64,000 nt of DNA. It comes from Panopea generosa. Its lineage: Eukaryota > Mollusca > Bivalvia > Adapedonta > Hiatellidae. The notes beneath the pieces were generated by a model, which saw only the letters and a list, made by a program, of their open reading frames with translations, ran no database searches and was not told the origin of the DNA. Positions 11,097 to 21,788 of this stretch are shown here, piece after piece. The stretch spans positions 41,213,353 through 41,277,352 of the forward strand of contig CM055903.1 of the NCBI GenBank assembly GCA_029582155.1. Reading direction: 5' to 3'. Numbering within the stretch: position 1 is the stretch's first letter; the number at the start of each line of letters is the position of its first letter. The position numbers and the translations under genes were made by a program.

Positions 11097-11239
11097 AATG
11101 GTGGATAATGGATGTAAGCAGAAACTCGTGACATTTTGAGAAAAACACCCGTACCAGAAGATGAAGCCCTGTGAAGCGATCTTCGATCTCTTTGTTGGAT
11201 TTTTGATTTTCAGTTTTTGGATTTTAACCGCAGCGGAAG
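11097..11239 (+). CDS. start-codon exon encoding a signal-peptide-like N-terminus (partial gene)
   Basis: An acceptor, 'TATATTTATTTGCAG', ends at 11096. The exon has 64 nt of 5' UTR, then ATG at 11161 with A at -3. A TGA at 11137-11139 lies in frame upstream, so the ATG is a genuine candidate start. Twenty-six codons follow: a short N-region with K2 and the acidic residues E5 and D9, a hydrophobic core of Phe, Leu, Ile, Val and Trp (about residues 10-22), then a TAA-E signal-peptidase-like site at residues 23-26. The exon ends in phase 1 at G 11239 before 'GTAGGAAC'. Phase-1 introns just after signal peptides are common in animal secreted and membrane proteins. The protein family cannot be named, because the mature part is not in this exon and no convincing next exon was found. 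The ATG and signal are well supported; expression is not shown. Confidence 0.6.
11161..11239 (+). other. coding part of the exon: predicted signal peptide
   Basis: The translation starts at 11161 and shows the tripartite pattern of a secretory signal. It has no positive charge beyond Lys2, and aspartate at residue 9 is unusual before the core. The last codon is split after its first base. Reading through the donor into the intron is not expected. An alternative reading as a signal anchor of a type II membrane protein cannot be excluded. Confidence 0.5.
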
Positions 11240-11681
11240 GTAGGAACTTTTCTTTTACAGTTTATGGGAGGTAACACTCACTCGTTTTTTTTGAGTAGTG
11301 ATCTATCTATATGAGTTTACCGGAACTATTTCTTTTGTAGTTGTAATTGTTTTCTGTTTGTTTATAGGAGTTAGTTTTGTAAGTGAAATTGTTTACTTAG
11401 AACAGCTACAGCAGAAGTGCGTCTATTCGGATATCGATGCTTCCATACAAACTGCTCTATTTCCTTATTTGTTTGTCTATAGGTAGAACAGTGTTGCGCT
11501 GCGCTATTGATTACTCCTATTTCGTAGTAGACTTTGTTTCTGTCTATACTTCAGTATATTGTGATGATAAAAAAAAAACATGCTTGGGCAAAAACTCCAG
11601 TATGTATGAAAGATAAAAACACTTGTTTTATATTGTTACAAGAAAACATTTCTCAAATTCAAATTTTAAGAATACAAATTT
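11240..11681 (+). other. putative intron start, no other feature
   Basis: The sequence follows the donor GT at 11240-11241 and is AT-rich. The small ORFs at 11298-11486 and 11534-11716 have no supporting motifs. The second runs into MITE-H. Confidence 0.4.
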
Positions 11682-11858
11682 ACAGTAAAACCTGTGTAAG
11701 TGGTCACATCAATTAAGCAGCCACTTGTCTTAAGACACATTTACTATTTCCTATTTCTATGCTTTCAGGGCAAAGTAACCTGTATTAAGTAATAGCCTGT
11801 CTTAAGAGGCCACTTTTGCTCCTTCCCTTGACTGGCTGCTTAAGACACGTTTGACTGT
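11682..11858 (-). mobile_element. MITE-H, complete copy with TA-flanked inverted ends
   Basis: The left end 'ACAGTAAAACCTGTGTAAG' and the right end, read on the minus strand as 'ACAGTCAAACGTGTCTTAA', are imperfect inverted repeats, and TA flanks both. The 177-bp length and absence of an ORF mark a MITE. TA duplication and CAGT-type ends suggest mobilisation by a Tc1/mariner/pogo-class transposase. Related copies lie at 27160-27275 and 29719-29880. Assigned here to the minus strand relative to the copy at 29719. Confidence 0.75.
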
Positions 11859-11957
11859 ACATGTATATAAATTTAAAAAAAACAACTATCATCTTGAGAG
11901 AAGTCAAATTATACCAATTTTTTAACATGAATGTCAAATAAATGTCTTTCTGATATA

Positions 11958-11972
11958 TTTCTTTTTTTCCAG
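11958..11972 (+). other. strong splice-acceptor-like site at the array edge
   Basis: A pyrimidine run of about 14 ending in CCAG lies immediately left of the 55-bp array. If joined to the phase-1 donor at 11240, the frame continues for about 9 codons to a TGA at 12000-12002. This may be chance, or it may be an alternative terminal exon giving a very short peptide. Confidence 0.2.
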
Positions 11973-13262
11973 TCCTTCAAATTTGTGCCAGTGCAAGCTG
12001 AATTTGAATATTTCAAACAACACTCAAATAACACTAAGCCAATATCTCAAATATCTCAAACAACACTTTGTCAGGATCTGAAACAACACTGAATTGAGAG
12101 TTCAAATATCTCAAATAACACATTGTTAATATCAACAACACTTAACTAATATTTCAAATATATCAACCAACACTCAGTAGCTCAAATAACACTGAACCAA
12201 TATTCAAATATCTCAAACAACACTCAGTCAGGATCTGTAACAACACTGAATTACACATTGTTAATACCTTAAACAACACTGGACCAAAATCTCAAATATC
12301 TCAAACAACACTCAGTCAGTATCTCAAGTACCAGTTCTTCAAATTTGTGCCAGTGAAAGCTGAATTTGAATATCTCAAACAACACTCAGTCTGTGTCTCA
12401 AATAACACTAGACCAATCTCTCAAATATCTCAGATGGCACTCAGTCAGTGTCTCATGTAACACTGCACCAATATCTCAAACAATTATTAATCAGGATCTC
12501 TAATAACACTGAACCAATATCTCAAATATCTCAAACAACACTGAGTCAGTGTTTCAGATAACACTGAACCAATATCTCAAATATCTCAAACAACACTCAG
12601 TCAGTGTTTCAAACAACACTGAACCAATATCTCAAATATCTCAAACAACACTCAGTCAGTGTTTCAAAATAACACTGAACCAGTATCTCGAACAACTTGT
12701 AATCAGGATCTCTAACAACACTGAATCAATATCTCACATGTCTCAAACAACACTCAGTCAGTGTTTCAAGTAACACTGAACCAATATCTCAAATATCTCA
12801 AACAACACTCAGTCAGTGTATCAAACAACACTGAACCAATATCTCAAATATCTCAAACAACACTCAGTCAGTGTTTCAAGTAATACTGAACCAATATCTC
12901 AAACAATTCTTAATCAGGATCTCTAACAACACTGAACCAATATCTCAAATATTTCAAACAGCACTCAGTCAGTGTCTCAAGTAACACTGAACAATATTTC
13001 AAATTTCTCAAACAACGCTCAGTCATTGTTTCAAATAACACTGAACCAATATCTCAAATATCTCAAATAACACTGTCAGTGTTTCAAGTAACACTGAACC
13101 AATATCTCAAATATCTCAAACAACACTCAGTCAATGTCTCAAATAACACTGAACCAATATCTCAAATGTCTCAAACAACACTTAATCAGGATCTAAAACA
13201 ACACTAAACCAAATATATATCTCAAACAACGCTAGCCAGGATTTATAACAACACTGAACCAA
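11973..13262. repeat. 55-bp satellite array
   Basis: The unit is 'CCAATATCTCAAATATCTCA' followed by 'AACAACACTCAGTCAGTG' and 'TTTCAAGTAACACTGAA'. CCAAT starts at 12569 and 12624, and at 12781, 12836 and 12891, all 55 bp apart. Each unit is two related 27-28-bp halves. The left third (11973-12480) is more divergent and holds two copies of a block starting 'CTTCAAATTTGTGCCAGTG' (11975 and about 12332). The ORF at 12549-12773 is repeat-derived. Confidence 0.95.
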
Positions 13263-14794
13263 GAGTTCACATGTGTCTTTTGCTGTCTCTTTATGTTAAT
13301 GATGGCTAAACATTTTAGATGATAGATCATTTACCTTGATGATTATATCAGTTCTTGTTGACATATCTGGTTGTTCAATTGCTGACTGATAAACTTTCAT
13401 CGGATTGTAACACCCTGGTATAACGTGAAATATTACATCTTGTCTCCCTTGATGTACATGCGACATTTCCACTAGGGGGGATTTAGCAGTCTGAGGCTAT
13501 TTTCTTACAGAATTCTATCTCATAATATTCAATAATTGTAATGAATCTAATCTCAAAGTTTTTTTAAAACACCTGGTGTCATATCATTTAGAAAAGAAAG
13601 AGCAGACGTAATCTAAGATCCAGAAATAACGATATCAATGCTTGGGGTCCTCCTATGGGCCCTCTACCACCTGACAACATGCTTCAAGACAATATGACCA
13701 ACTGTGTCATATTTAAGTGACTTACATAATAAAAAATTGTTTTAATGATAAATGAAAATTAATAAAATTGTATCTGACCCAGAATTCTGCATGAATTGCA
13801 AAATTCTTTACATCTATAGAGATCTGAAACCTGAGCAACAACTTTACTGCAAGACTGGTTGTTATCGGCAACTGTCTTAGCTATTAAAATGTCTTGAAAA
13901 CATAGTTGACTTTTATATGCTCATTCTTTAGCTTAGATGTTTTTTTCATTGCTCAGAAAAAATCCTTTGGTACCATGAAGAACATATTTTTAAAGTAGCA
14001 CCATACAACGACCCCTCAGTGCACCAATGGGCTATGTGCCTCATATCTCATATTCACATAGCACCTTGATGCTGTAAGAGGTCGATTTAAAGTATTTAAC
14101 TCCTGAAAACAGTATGCAGCACTAAAATTAAGGCAGCTCTATTTTAGCTCTAATTAGAGCCTTAACTTCTAGATTAAAATTCATTTGTGCCGACTAATTT
14201 GCGAATAATGCCATATAATTAGAAAACAAACCCTGCCATAGCAGTTGAATGCCTGTTTATTGCTGAAATAATTCTGTAAATTATCTAATATAGAAGGTGT
14301 TATGAGGTGTTTGTTCCAGAACACCGAATGTTTTGTTTTGGTGGGCATGTTCTCCCATTCTCAGAATGTAACGCTCACATTTTCAGCTTGCTGCAATTGT
14401 GTTTTTGTTAGAAAACCATTTGCAAGCAATGATGACGCTGACATCAGCTTGCAAATAAACTCACAAGTCTGGATCAGGCGATGTTTGGATCTCAGTCACA
14501 AAAGGGCTTGCACTGCTTGTAAATGATAATGGAATATGGTCTAAAAATATGGATTGGAAAGTACATGTATTAAGTTAAGGGATAGTGAGTGGTAAACAGC
14601 AAGATTTCATAATTATCATATCAATTTATATCAAATTAAAAATTGTTTTAGGACCTTATTGCATAATTTCACAACTTGCTTTTGGTCATTTAGCTGTCTG
14701 AAAAACATTGTTTCATTGCTGTTGAAAATGCTTTATTAAAATCATGAAATGCACTTATATAATTTTAGGTATCTTAAGAATCAAAGCGCTAACG
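13263..14794. other. no gene seen; unique AT-rich DNA
   Basis: No SINE or tandem array is recognised. The ORF at 14302-14526 is Cys- and Ser-rich in translation but has no splice or domain support, so I do not call it. Confidence 0.45.
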
Positions 14795-14970
14795 TAGTAA
14801 GTTCAAGTCCCACTTGCTCCAAAAACTTTAGGTGAGAAAGTTTGCCAGTTGCTTGCGGAAGGACGGCGGTTCTACTCATATGACTCAATCTAAGGTCTTT
14901 CTCTTTCAATAAAACTTGATGAAAATGGCGTTAAACACCATTCAAAAAAATAAATTAATAAATAAATAAG
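14795..14970 (+). mobile_element. SINE-B, 5'-truncated
   Basis: The copy begins at the B-box region ('AGTTCAAGTCCCACTTGC'), then 'GTGAGAAAGTTTGCCAGT', 'GCTTGCGGAAGGACGGCGG' and the 3' end 'AAAATGGCGTTAAACACCA' with an (AAAT)n tail. The first half of the tRNA-like head is missing. Confidence 0.85.
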
Positions 14971-15721
14971 AATCAAAGCAAAACTGTTTTAACTGCATAT
15001 AAAATGTGCAGTTATATAATGTAACTTAACACCCACTTTTGACCTTCAAGAATATGTTATAAGAGTACATTAGAACAAAAGAAAAGTTATGAGGATGAGC
15101 AGTTACTATATTTAAAAGCTGATTGTCGTATAGAAAATAACAAACGAAATCAAAGAAATTGAAAGAAACCAATCAGCGATGAAAGATAAAACAAAATACT
15201 CTGCAGATCGTATTGTTAAAATGACCTTTAAGATAAAATCTGTCTGGGTTTCAAATCACCCGGTTTATTGTTGGTGAGTCTATCGGTGTCTTATTGTGAG
15301 GATCGGTAGCATAAGGCAAACGTGAGTGATTAAAGTCATAAAAAACAAAAAGTAAATTATTTCCACTGTAGGTAAGGCCTCAGATAACCATCCCACTATA
15401 GGTAGTGGCTTTTGTCTTTTTTTTGTTTTCTTTTGAAGTGAATTAGCTCGAAGACCCTTATATGTTTTATTTTATGAGTGAACATAAGCAGAGAAAAGAA
15501 AAAAAAATTGAATAATGTGTGTCACAAAGTGTATGCAATTAGTGAAACAATTGTGTACGCAGGTCAAGATCGCGCCCTTTATAAGATTATGTTCGTTTCA
15601 ACGGTATGAACAAACACAGGTAGAGGGAGCAGCATTGTTATTATTTTTTTTTATTTTAATGACGACCATGACATGTTGATAGTCTGTCACTACATTATGT
15701 TTGAAAAGATTTTTAAAAGTT
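14971..15721. other. no gene seen; unique AT-rich DNA
   Basis: Nothing beyond homopolymer runs and short direct words such as the repeated 'CCACTGTAGGTA' / 'CCACTATAGGTA' near 15363 and 15393. Confidence 0.45.
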
Positions 15722-15984
15722 TATTTTTTTTTTTTTTTTTTATAATTGGGTTTAACGTCATTTTCAACACATTTCAGGTTATATAATTATAGCATATCCA
15801 GTTTTACTGGTGGAGGAGGACCTCAGATTGTGTCAGACTGAGTAGAACCACTGTCCTTCCGCAAGTAACTGGAAACTTTCTCACATAAAGTTTTTGGAGT
15901 GAGGGGGACTCGAACCTATGACCTTAGCAATGAGAGGTAAGTGATCTTGGGATGGAGCCTTAGACCACTCGGCCACGGAGACCC
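15722..15984 (-). mobile_element. SINE-B, full length with target-site duplication
   Basis: Read on the minus strand it starts 'GGTCTCCGTGGCCGAGTGG', which has an A box, and continues through 'AGGTTCGAGTCCCCC' (B box), 'CTTTATGTGAGAAAGTTTCC' and the 'GTTGAAAATGACGTTAAACC' tail to an oligo-A tract. TTAAAAGTT at 15713-15721 and 15985-15993 brackets it as a target-site duplication. It is the best-preserved SINE-B of the window. The head resembles a class II (Leu/Ser) tRNA. Confidence 0.9.
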
Positions 15985-15993
15985 TTAAAAGTT

Positions 15994-17332
15994 CAAACAG
16001 GCGTAGTTTATCATTTCTGACTGTGTTCTCAGTTTAGTGTCATACTACAGAATGCTTCCTTATTATAAGTCAATCTACATAAAGTTTGACTTCTGACAGC
16101 ATTTATCAATATTTGTCACAAAAATTCATTTGGGAGCAATGGAATAGCAACACTGGGCACTGCAGGCCTGAGCCTGCACATTTTTCAACAAAAAAATCTG
16201 ATAATTATTAAGTACCATGTATGTTTTACATAGAAAAAAAATATACACAGAACCCCTGAGTATGTACTATTGGTCATTTACATTTTAAAATATTTCTGCA
16301 GGAGGACTCTCAAACCCCATAAGAAAATCAGGACCTGCACTTATAAATTAATCAAGGTACGCCCCTGGGGGGAAAATACTAAATAATATCTTAATCGTAA
16401 AAGAAAGTGGGTTGGTTGTGTCATTAATATTGTTGGTTCCATCTTGTTAAATAAATCAAAGGGTTAAAGTCGAGTAAAGAGATGAAAGTATTTACATATC
16501 AAAATCACAGGCAAAATATTTTTTCATGGATTTGTGGTCATAATGTGGTCTGGAGAGCTAGAAATTACTTCACTTGAGATAAATGACAAATCAAATTATG
16601 TAGTTTTGCTACTATCTCATAATCACTGCAGGTGATAAGAAACTTCATCTCGCCTAAAACATAATTAATACAGCATTGACCACAAATGACAGTATACAAT
16701 TAAAACAAACTAATAAAATATGATACTATTTTTATCCTGCGCAAAATGACAAAAATTAAATAAACTGGAGACAACTTTCTGAGAGTAGATAAATGTTTAT
16801 GGCCATGCCAGGATGCCGAGTGGAAGAAAAGATTTTAATGTCACACTGAGGGTTTACATCTAAATGGCCGACAATTGATTAAAGTGTCATCTGGGAGTAT
16901 TACATATGCTACACAGGCAGTCATGATTGAATTATGTATCACCCTAAATATTTGATCACAGGGCATTTTTTTTTTTTTTTCTTTAAAATTAGATTGAATT
17001 GGAATTTTAGCATTTCTTTAGGGTCAGAGATCAACGTGCAATGTTTTGATAATGTTTTTTGAAAATCCAAATGCGATGGAATGTTGAGAAATTGCATTCC
17101 AAAGCATTCCAGGCAAAGAATTGTAAACTATTTTAAGTGTACTGTATATTTCATTTATGGAAACTGCACACACCCTATAAATATTTAGTCTAATTGGAGA
17201 AGTATATAAATTCACATGCAAAAATCAAAGTAAGTTGATAGGCTGTAATAGTTAACTATCATTTCACACTTAATGCAACTTCAAATATTTAAACTCAACT
17301 AAACACAACATTATAAACTATGCCTGAAATCA
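15994..17332. other. no gene seen; unique AT-rich DNA
   Basis: A poly-T run occurs at 16967-16980. The minus-strand ORF at 17024-17221 has no recognisable motif. Confidence 0.45.
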
Positions 17333-17755
17333 TGGGGCATTGGTAATCCAATGGCAGAACAACTAACCCAGGATCTCAGGGTCTTGGGTTTGATCTCAGC
17401 TACGACTATGTGGGGCTCTTGAGCAAGACACTTTGTCGGCATAAGCCGGGCCTGATTAGCTCATTTGGTTACGCGTCTTGACTATCAGTCCAGGGGTCAT
17501 GAGTTCGAATCCTGGCCCAGGAGCAGTCTCCGTGATGATTGATATATGACATTGTCTCATTATCATTCTTCTCTCACCACTGATTCAAGTGGGAATGTTA
17601 TCAGTTACTTGCAGAGATGGGGTGTGCTCGAGTACTGGTCAATCCCAGGAAACAGTGGTTAGGTTAACTGATCGTCTGTTAGCCCTTGATGACATAAAAA
17701 TGACGCTAAATATTCAATCATTCAATCAATTGTCGGCATATGCTTAGTGCACCAG
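17333..17755 (+). mobile_element. SINE-C split by a nested SINE-A
   Basis: The 5' part (17333-17443) has 'GGGGCATTGGTAATCCAATGG', the B-box-like 'TTGGGTTTGATCTC' and 'CTTGAGCAAGACACTTT'. After the nested SINE-A it resumes at 17741 with 'TGCTTAGTGCACCAG' and then diverges. The break is flanked by an 11-bp duplication. Confidence 0.85.
17444..17729 (+). mobile_element. SINE-A, full length, inserted into SINE-C
   Basis: The head is 'GGGCCTGATTAGCTCATTTGG' with an A box, then 'GAGTTCGAATCCTGG' (B box). The body has 'CAGTCTCCGTGATGATTG', 'TCTCACCACTGATTCAAGTG' and 'TACTTGCAGAGATGGGGTG', and the end is 'AAAATGACGCTAAATATTCA' followed by an (ATCA)n tail. TTGTCGGCATA at 17433-17443 and 17730-17740 is the target-site duplication. 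It shows SINE-A was active after this SINE-C copy arrived. Confidence 0.95.
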
Positions 17756-18804
17756 TTAATTGTTAGTCCAGCACCGCCCAGACAGAACATATTTATAAGC
17801 TGGGATTTTAACTTTTCTTTCAGTAGAGCTGAGGTAAAGGTACTGCCCCTCAGTCTGTGCTGATAAAAGTCATGTTGAAAGTATCTTATCCCTATGAACC
17901 ATATTGTTGTTGAAAATATATTGTCCCCCTTTGATTTTTTTCTGTCATTTTGGACTGTTTCACTATTTAATCTTATTATAATGGTTAAAAGGGACACATA
18001 ATGTCAACTTCATGATTCGAAAATGCATTTAGAAATATAAAAAAAAAAAATAAGTACAAAAATGCATCTTCAGTTTCAAGTTTTGTAAACCAGACTTCCT
18101 TTATAAAAATGTTACGGTATTAAAGTACACCATGTTTTTATGTTCATTAAATGCCTTTTGACATGCTGTATAGCATTACAAAACATTGGGTAGAAAAAAA
18201 AGTTTTTGAGGACATTTTGGGCGTCTGCATCTTGCAGTCTGCTCATGATTAGTTACTAGTGGCGACGGTTGTCTGAACATTGTGTATTAATCGTACCGTT
18301 GAACTGATGCCCAGTCCAGTGTTTGATGTCATAAAAAATGGGATTATAAATATGCCATTGTAGTTATTTTATCCACTTGTCTGCAGGTAGGGTACTGACT
18401 TTATTGAAATACCCTGCAATGACATCTGAATTAGTAACACAACTTGCTACAATATTTTATTGGGATGGTTGTTCGTTAAGAATAAATTTTGTAGAAAAAA
18501 AAATGTGGCAGATCGAAGTTGATGTGATAAAGTATATTGTAAATATAAATTGTTAATTGAGACAGCTGGGTGATGACTATCTCACTTTCTTGGTTAACTA
18601 TACATTTGACAATTTCCTCACATTGCAATTAGTGTTTGGTTTATAAGAAATAAATCAAATATTTTTATCTTTATTAATGTATAAGTTACATCACATTCTG
18701 ATACTGTTTACGTTTAAGGTCTTTAAACAGAACAAAAAAATATAATTTAAAATAATAAATAAATATTTAATAAAAAATACATAGCAATTGAAAATGCATG
18801 ACAA
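17756..18804. other. no gene seen; unique AT-rich DNA
   Basis: The minus ORF at 17722-17997 partly overlaps the SINEs and is discounted. No other structure was noted. Confidence 0.45.
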
Positions 18805-18963
18805 GATATATGGCATATTCAGTTTTACTGGTGGAGGGGGACCTCAGAATGAATCTTCGCAGATGACCACCATCCTTCAAGATTAGTAACTGGCAAACTT
18901 TCGACATAATTTTTTTTTTAACAAAGTGGGGATTGAACTCATGACCTCACCAATGAGGGGTTA
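18805..18963 (-). mobile_element. SINE-B fragment
   Basis: The copy holds the reverse complement of the central and head parts: 'CAGTTTTACTGGTGGAGG', 'GACCTCAGAATGAATCT' and 'GATTGAACTCATGACCTCA'. Both ends are lost or diverged. Confidence 0.75.
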
Positions 18964-19297
18964 CCGTATTTACCCTATGTATTGGGACAGCAACAAATAA
19001 TTTATTTTTTTGATGTCTCAATACTTATTATTTTAAAAAAAATAATTTTTTACTGTCCCAAAACATGTGAATATGGTAATTTTGGTATTTTTATGTTCGA
19101 TTTAGATTAGTTGTCATTAAACAACAGAACCTCTAAGACAACTTAGCCACTGAAGATCATCGATGGATGGATGCAGGCATGATTGTCGAAAACTCACAGA
19201 ATATAATCTTAGAAAATTAAAATCCTGGTAATAATATTTCTTTTGAAAAATTCAAATTCACAATAACCAACTGCACCAAGACAACTAAAAAAATTTG

Positions 19298-19340
19298 CCC
19301 CCCCCCCCCCCCCCCACCCCCCCCCCCCCCCCCCCCCCCC
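19298..19340. repeat. poly-C tract, 43 nt with one interruption
   Basis: Cytosine runs from 19298 to 19340 broken only by A at 19316. It can form an i-motif on this strand and G-quadruplex on the other. Its true length may be uncertain in assembly. Confidence 0.9.
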
Positions 19341-20046
19341 GTTTCTTGAATTACATGCCACATCACTATCACATTTCCGTCTTCATCCATGCCTTCAAGA
19401 GTAATTAAATTTTACACCATGTGTGGTTTGTTTTTTCAAATTGACATGATGTAAGTAGAATTTATCCTGAAATAAGAATATACAGATATCAGTACTCAAT
19501 GAATAAGCCGCAGGTTTATAAATGGAAGACTAATTTTAAGTGAAATGTTCAACTTTGTGATCTTTTTATCCACAACGATGACTGAATTAAGACTAGCCAA
19601 TGTAGCGATATTGCTATTGATTGTTTCGGGATGAAATTATTTCTTTCCCTACGATAGCTTCAGCATCAATTTCCATTGTAGACAACCTAATTTCATGTTG
19701 TAATGAAAATATCTGTAACCTATCACTTATTGTTTGTGTCACTGAATTCCTAGGAGATAATTTTTTTCTTTGGTATTGAAGGCTTTGATGGGGTTGTTGG
19801 TGTCTCTCGCCACATTTCAACTAAATATTTGAAGTGAGGAAGATCGTTATTTATTTGAAACTTGCAAAGGGTCCCTAAATGTTCTTCTCAGACTCATGCA
19901 AACCTGAGTTAATTTGTGTAGAAATACTTCATCAATAAGGTCTTCATGTTAGATTTGGGGTCCCCCATAGCCATGTTTCAGGCATCATATCAAGGACTTA
20001 TATAGAGAAAGATAGGAAATTTGCACCTCCTGACTAAATGTTGATA
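19341..20046. other. no gene seen; unique AT-rich DNA
   Basis: A minus-strand 68-codon ORF at 19614-19820 has a charged, protein-like composition. It is bounded by a stop just upstream and has no splice-site or domain support, so it is not called. Confidence 0.4.
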
Positions 20047-20332
20047 ATGTTGTTGTTTGGTGTTTAGCGTTGCTTTCAACAATTTTTCAGTCATATCGTG
20101 ACAGTGTGTACTTGAGACAGTATTCTAAGCACTGTCACACTGGAGTATCATGCCGCAGACACATGGTATGATACCCCACCCAGTCACATTATACTGACAC
20201 CGGGCCGACTAGACCTAGAACTGTCCTCTAAATGCATAGCGCCAAGCGAGGAAGCTTCTAGTACCATTTTTAAAGTCTTTGGCATGACCTGGCCGGGGAT
20301 CGAACCTAGGACCTACCACATGCGAGGCGAAC
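20047..20332 (-). mobile_element. SINE-D, intact insertion with 11-bp target-site duplication
   Basis: On the minus strand the head end reads 'GGTAGGTCCTAGGTTCGATC', containing a tRNA B box but no clear A box. The body follows, and the end holds 'AAAATTGTTGAAAGCAACGC' and an ACC/AAC-rich tail. AAATGTTGATA at 20036-20046 and 20333-20343 is a perfect duplication, so the copy is young or well preserved. The lack of an A box suggests 5' truncation on insertion. Confidence 0.85.
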
Positions 20333-20715
20333 AAATGTTGATAAAACAGTATACATATTTTGTAATCATAAGTGCAAAATGTACTTTAACAATTTTGCTG
20401 GAAATGGTATAATAAATGTTTTGATGAGAATTTCATTCTGCAATGTAAGAATTTTGGTTTGTGTTCCTGAGATTTTGTGTGGATATGCGGGCGTTCACAA
20501 AATATTAATCAGTTTTATCATTAATCCCACTAAAGATTGCAACATAATTATTTTATGACATATTAAATGAGTCACATGATTTCATTTTGATTTCAGCTTG
20601 ATCTGTTATACAGGTTTACATGTGGTAAAAAATTGTCTCATCTTAGAGACCATAGAACAATGTGAAGGGCGTTTTTTTTTAAAGGAGTATATCAGGAAAA
20701 AAAGCTATAAATGTC

Positions 20716-20871
20716 TTAACCCTTTACTTCATATAGACGGCTTTGGATACCTTTAATATTGATAGCATTAATTCACCACGTATCAGTGTTTACTGACAGA
20801 GTGGAAAACAGTGCAGGAAGTGTTCAGATTGCTCATGCGTGAAAGCGCATATCTATGGAGTAAAGGGTTAA
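20716..20871 (+). mobile_element. MITE-F (piggyBac-type ends), copy 1
   Basis: It begins 'TTAACCCTTTACTTCATA' and ends 'TATGGAGTAAAGGGTTAA'. TTAA target plus CCC...GGG ends is the known piggyBac signature. There is no ORF. The interior carries one arm of the 'AACAGTGCAGGAAGTGTTCA' hairpin seen complete in copies at 27809 and 44936. Confidence 0.85.
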
Positions 20872-21665
20872 AAAATAAAATTATTTTTAAATGGATGAAA
20901 AGCATCTCATAATCATCAATAAATAAAACACAAATGTTTTGGTATGTGAAATCCACAAGCCTTTCCTTGCATAATTTCTTTAACAAATCAATGTTTGCAC
21001 ATAACCATTAACAGAGATATGAGTGTTCAGGAATAACTATCCGGCTTCTGTAATTTCTCCAAACAATTTATTGAGCTTGTTTTAAAAGGCATACTTGAAA
21101 ATGTTAGCTTTATTTTGATTTGTTATATCAATGTCAATGAAGGTGTAACCCCACCATTGATTTTTTGTTCTTTATTCTATAGTAAATAATAAAAATTTGA
21201 AGGCTTGTCATTCATAGAGACATCCAAATGAATGAAGTGGAACCTACATTTTACTGTTTGTAAACATCTGCACTATCAAAGTATGATGAGAAAAGTAGGG
21301 GTCATATGTCATATAAGAGATTTATTTTCTACTCAGTGTGTACACTGTTGACAAAGTGAAAGTCATGTATTCATACCCCAATTTCCAAGCATCAATTTTT
21401 TTTTCTAAATTCACAATTCAAGCATGACAATGCTATCAAAATGTCCAAAATACATCAATAATGCCATTTAAATAAAAAAATGAGCATTAAAATAAGGATA
21501 AAGCATTTTTAAAGAAGAAGAAATGGTGATTATTTATAACCGCCATTATATGACTACCCCATGGAAGCACTTCCCTTTTTCCAATGGTGGTACTATGCCT
21601 TTTGCAATTGTTTCATTTCAACACGAGAATTCGAGGAAATATTTTTCCAATGGTGGTGCTATGCA
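20872..21665. other. unique AT-rich DNA with a short direct repeat
   Basis: A 20-bp word, 'TTTTTCCAATGGTGGTACTA', near 21575 recurs as 'TTTTTCCAATGGTGGTGCTA' near 21642. I see no gene. The ORFs at 21523-21708 and 21675-21884 are not supported. Confidence 0.45.
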
Positions 21666-21670
21666 TGAAA

Positions 21671-21788
21671 CCCAATGCAGTTCTTTTGGAACCAGTCAAA
21701 AATCATGATCACCTGGATGCTTTCCTTTGATGTAAGTTTTCAATTATTTTACTATATCAACTTAAATATGTTGGTGAAACAGGAGCCT
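21671..21788 (+). mobile_element. MITE-G, right half only
   Basis: It contains 'AAAAATCATGATCACCTGGA' and ends 'GTTGGTGAAACAGGAGCC', as in the copies at 35633 and 40697. The left half is absent. Confidence 0.65.

Noticed and set aside
17455..17525. Possible tRNA gene at the SINE-A head (similar at 33862 and 60717)
   Set aside because: A and B boxes are present but the anticodon stem does not pair properly, and the sequence continues into the SINE body; several diverged copies exist.
19614..19820. Minus-strand 68-codon ORF with charged composition
   Set aside because: No ATG at its start (begins at TTG), stop just upstream, no splice site and no recognisable motif; could be an ancient TE fragment but not supported.
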